The notes beneath the pieces were generated by a model. The model saw only the letters and a program-made list of their open reading frames with translations, had not been told where the DNA came from and did not search any database. DNA of 64,000 nt, taken from positions 1-64,000 of the forward strand of contig JAFYGE010000049.1 in assembly GCA_017543335.1 (NCBI GenBank). Reading direction: 5' to 3'. Positions 63,723-64,000 of the stretch are shown one piece after another. Each line of letters begins with the position of its first letter. Within the stretch, counting starts at the first letter, position 1. The stretch is from Ruminococcus sp. (GTDB taxonomy: Bacteria > Bacillota > Clostridia > Oscillospirales > Ruminococcaceae). The position numbers and the translations under genes are program-made.

Positions 63723-64000
63723 TTATTGTTCAATTAATTTTTTGACCGCATCCGGTATCTCATAAATAGAATTTACAATTAAATCTGCATCTTTCAGTTC
63801 ATCTTCTGAACCATATCCATATCCACAGCCTATTGACATAAGACTGTTTTTTACAGCAGTTTCAATGTCATGAAACCTATCTCCGATGACAATAAAAGTA
63901 CCTTTGTGCTGTGGTGCTATCTTTCTGAATATCTCGTACTTCGGTATGAAATTGAAAGCTTCGCAGCAGTAAAAATCATCAAAATACTTGTCGAGTTTGA
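63723..64000 (-). CDS. HAD family hydrolase, C-terminal part (cut by window edge)
   Basis: The stop TAA is at 63725-63723 and the frame is open to the right edge, giving about 92 residues. The piece IVIGDRFHDIETAVKNSLMSIGC is HAD motif IV, with GDxxxD binding magnesium, and the rest DADLIVNSIYEIPDAVKKLI fits the end of phosphoglycolate phosphatase-like (Gph/PgmB type) enzymes. The catalytic N-terminal Asp lies outside the window, so the substrate class cannot be told. Confidence 0.8.
   Translation of the reverse strand, partial: KLDKYFDDFYCCEAFNFIPKYEIFRKIAPQHKGTFIVIGDRFHDIETAVKNSLMSIGCGYGYGSEDELKDADLIVNSIYEIPDAVKKLIEQ

Noticed and set aside
1-64000. CRISPR arrays, insertion sequences, prophage, attachment sites
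   Set aside because: No regularly spaced repeats, no transposase or integrase frames and no phage genes were seen while reading both strands.

Overview
The window looks like chromosome of a low-GC Clostridia bacterium, most likely a Ruminococcus-like member of the Oscillospiraceae. The basis is a PolC-type polymerase, a SigI/RsgI pair, a secreted dockerin-serpin of the cellulosome type, a GH130 mannoside phosphorylase and the low-GC codon use. I count 59 protein genes (one cut by the right edge) and three tRNAs, nearly all core or housekeeping. I see no insertion sequence, prophage or CRISPR array.

Layout. 0.2-7.2 kb: zinc-ribbon membrane protein, DUF445 protein, a frameshifted unknown gene, galK, a divergent GH130 phosphorylase, a Pr6Pr membrane protein and nudC. 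7.4-13 kb (the most distinctive part): a secreted Pro/Glu-rich protein, the rsgI-sigI pair, a lipid kinase and a dockerin-serpin. 13.3-13.5 kb: two tRNA-Ser genes. 13.8-24.5 kb: pyrH-frr-uppS-cdsA-dxr-rseP-ispG-polC, linking nucleotide supply, ribosome recycling, isoprenoid and lipid synthesis, membrane proteolysis and replication. 24.6-32.9 kb: a complete his operon (hisZGDCBHAFIE) that also holds a two-helix small protein and a cytidine-deaminase-like gene. 33-38.3 kb, minus strand: CmpB-like membrane protein, LUD protein, hpf, then the wall module FHA-rodA-pbp. 38.4-47.4 kb, minus strand: rnj-gdpP-rplI-dnaB-tilS-ftsH behind one consensus promoter and a long leader. 47.8-64 kb: AgcS symporter, a bacterial-PH pair, tRNA-Pro, a UDP-sugar pyrophosphorylase, a heterodimeric ABC exporter, GNAT and radical-SAM genes, aroK, minD-like, mgsA, hisS-aspS-nudix and the end of a HAD hydrolase gene.

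Main points of interest. (1) The sigI-rsgI operon and the neighbouring secreted-protein gene carry the same non-sigma-A promoter architecture (an A/T block, TACCCC, 18-19 bases, then CCGTAWTCTATAA), which looks like a local SigI regulon. (2) A cellulosomal-type serpin has an intact inhibitory hinge and a predicted P1 lysine. (3) Two genes are broken only at poly-A runs, and a third seems to start at ATA. (4) Near-identical direct repeats sit on the his promoter. (5) A long structured leader precedes the RNase J operon.
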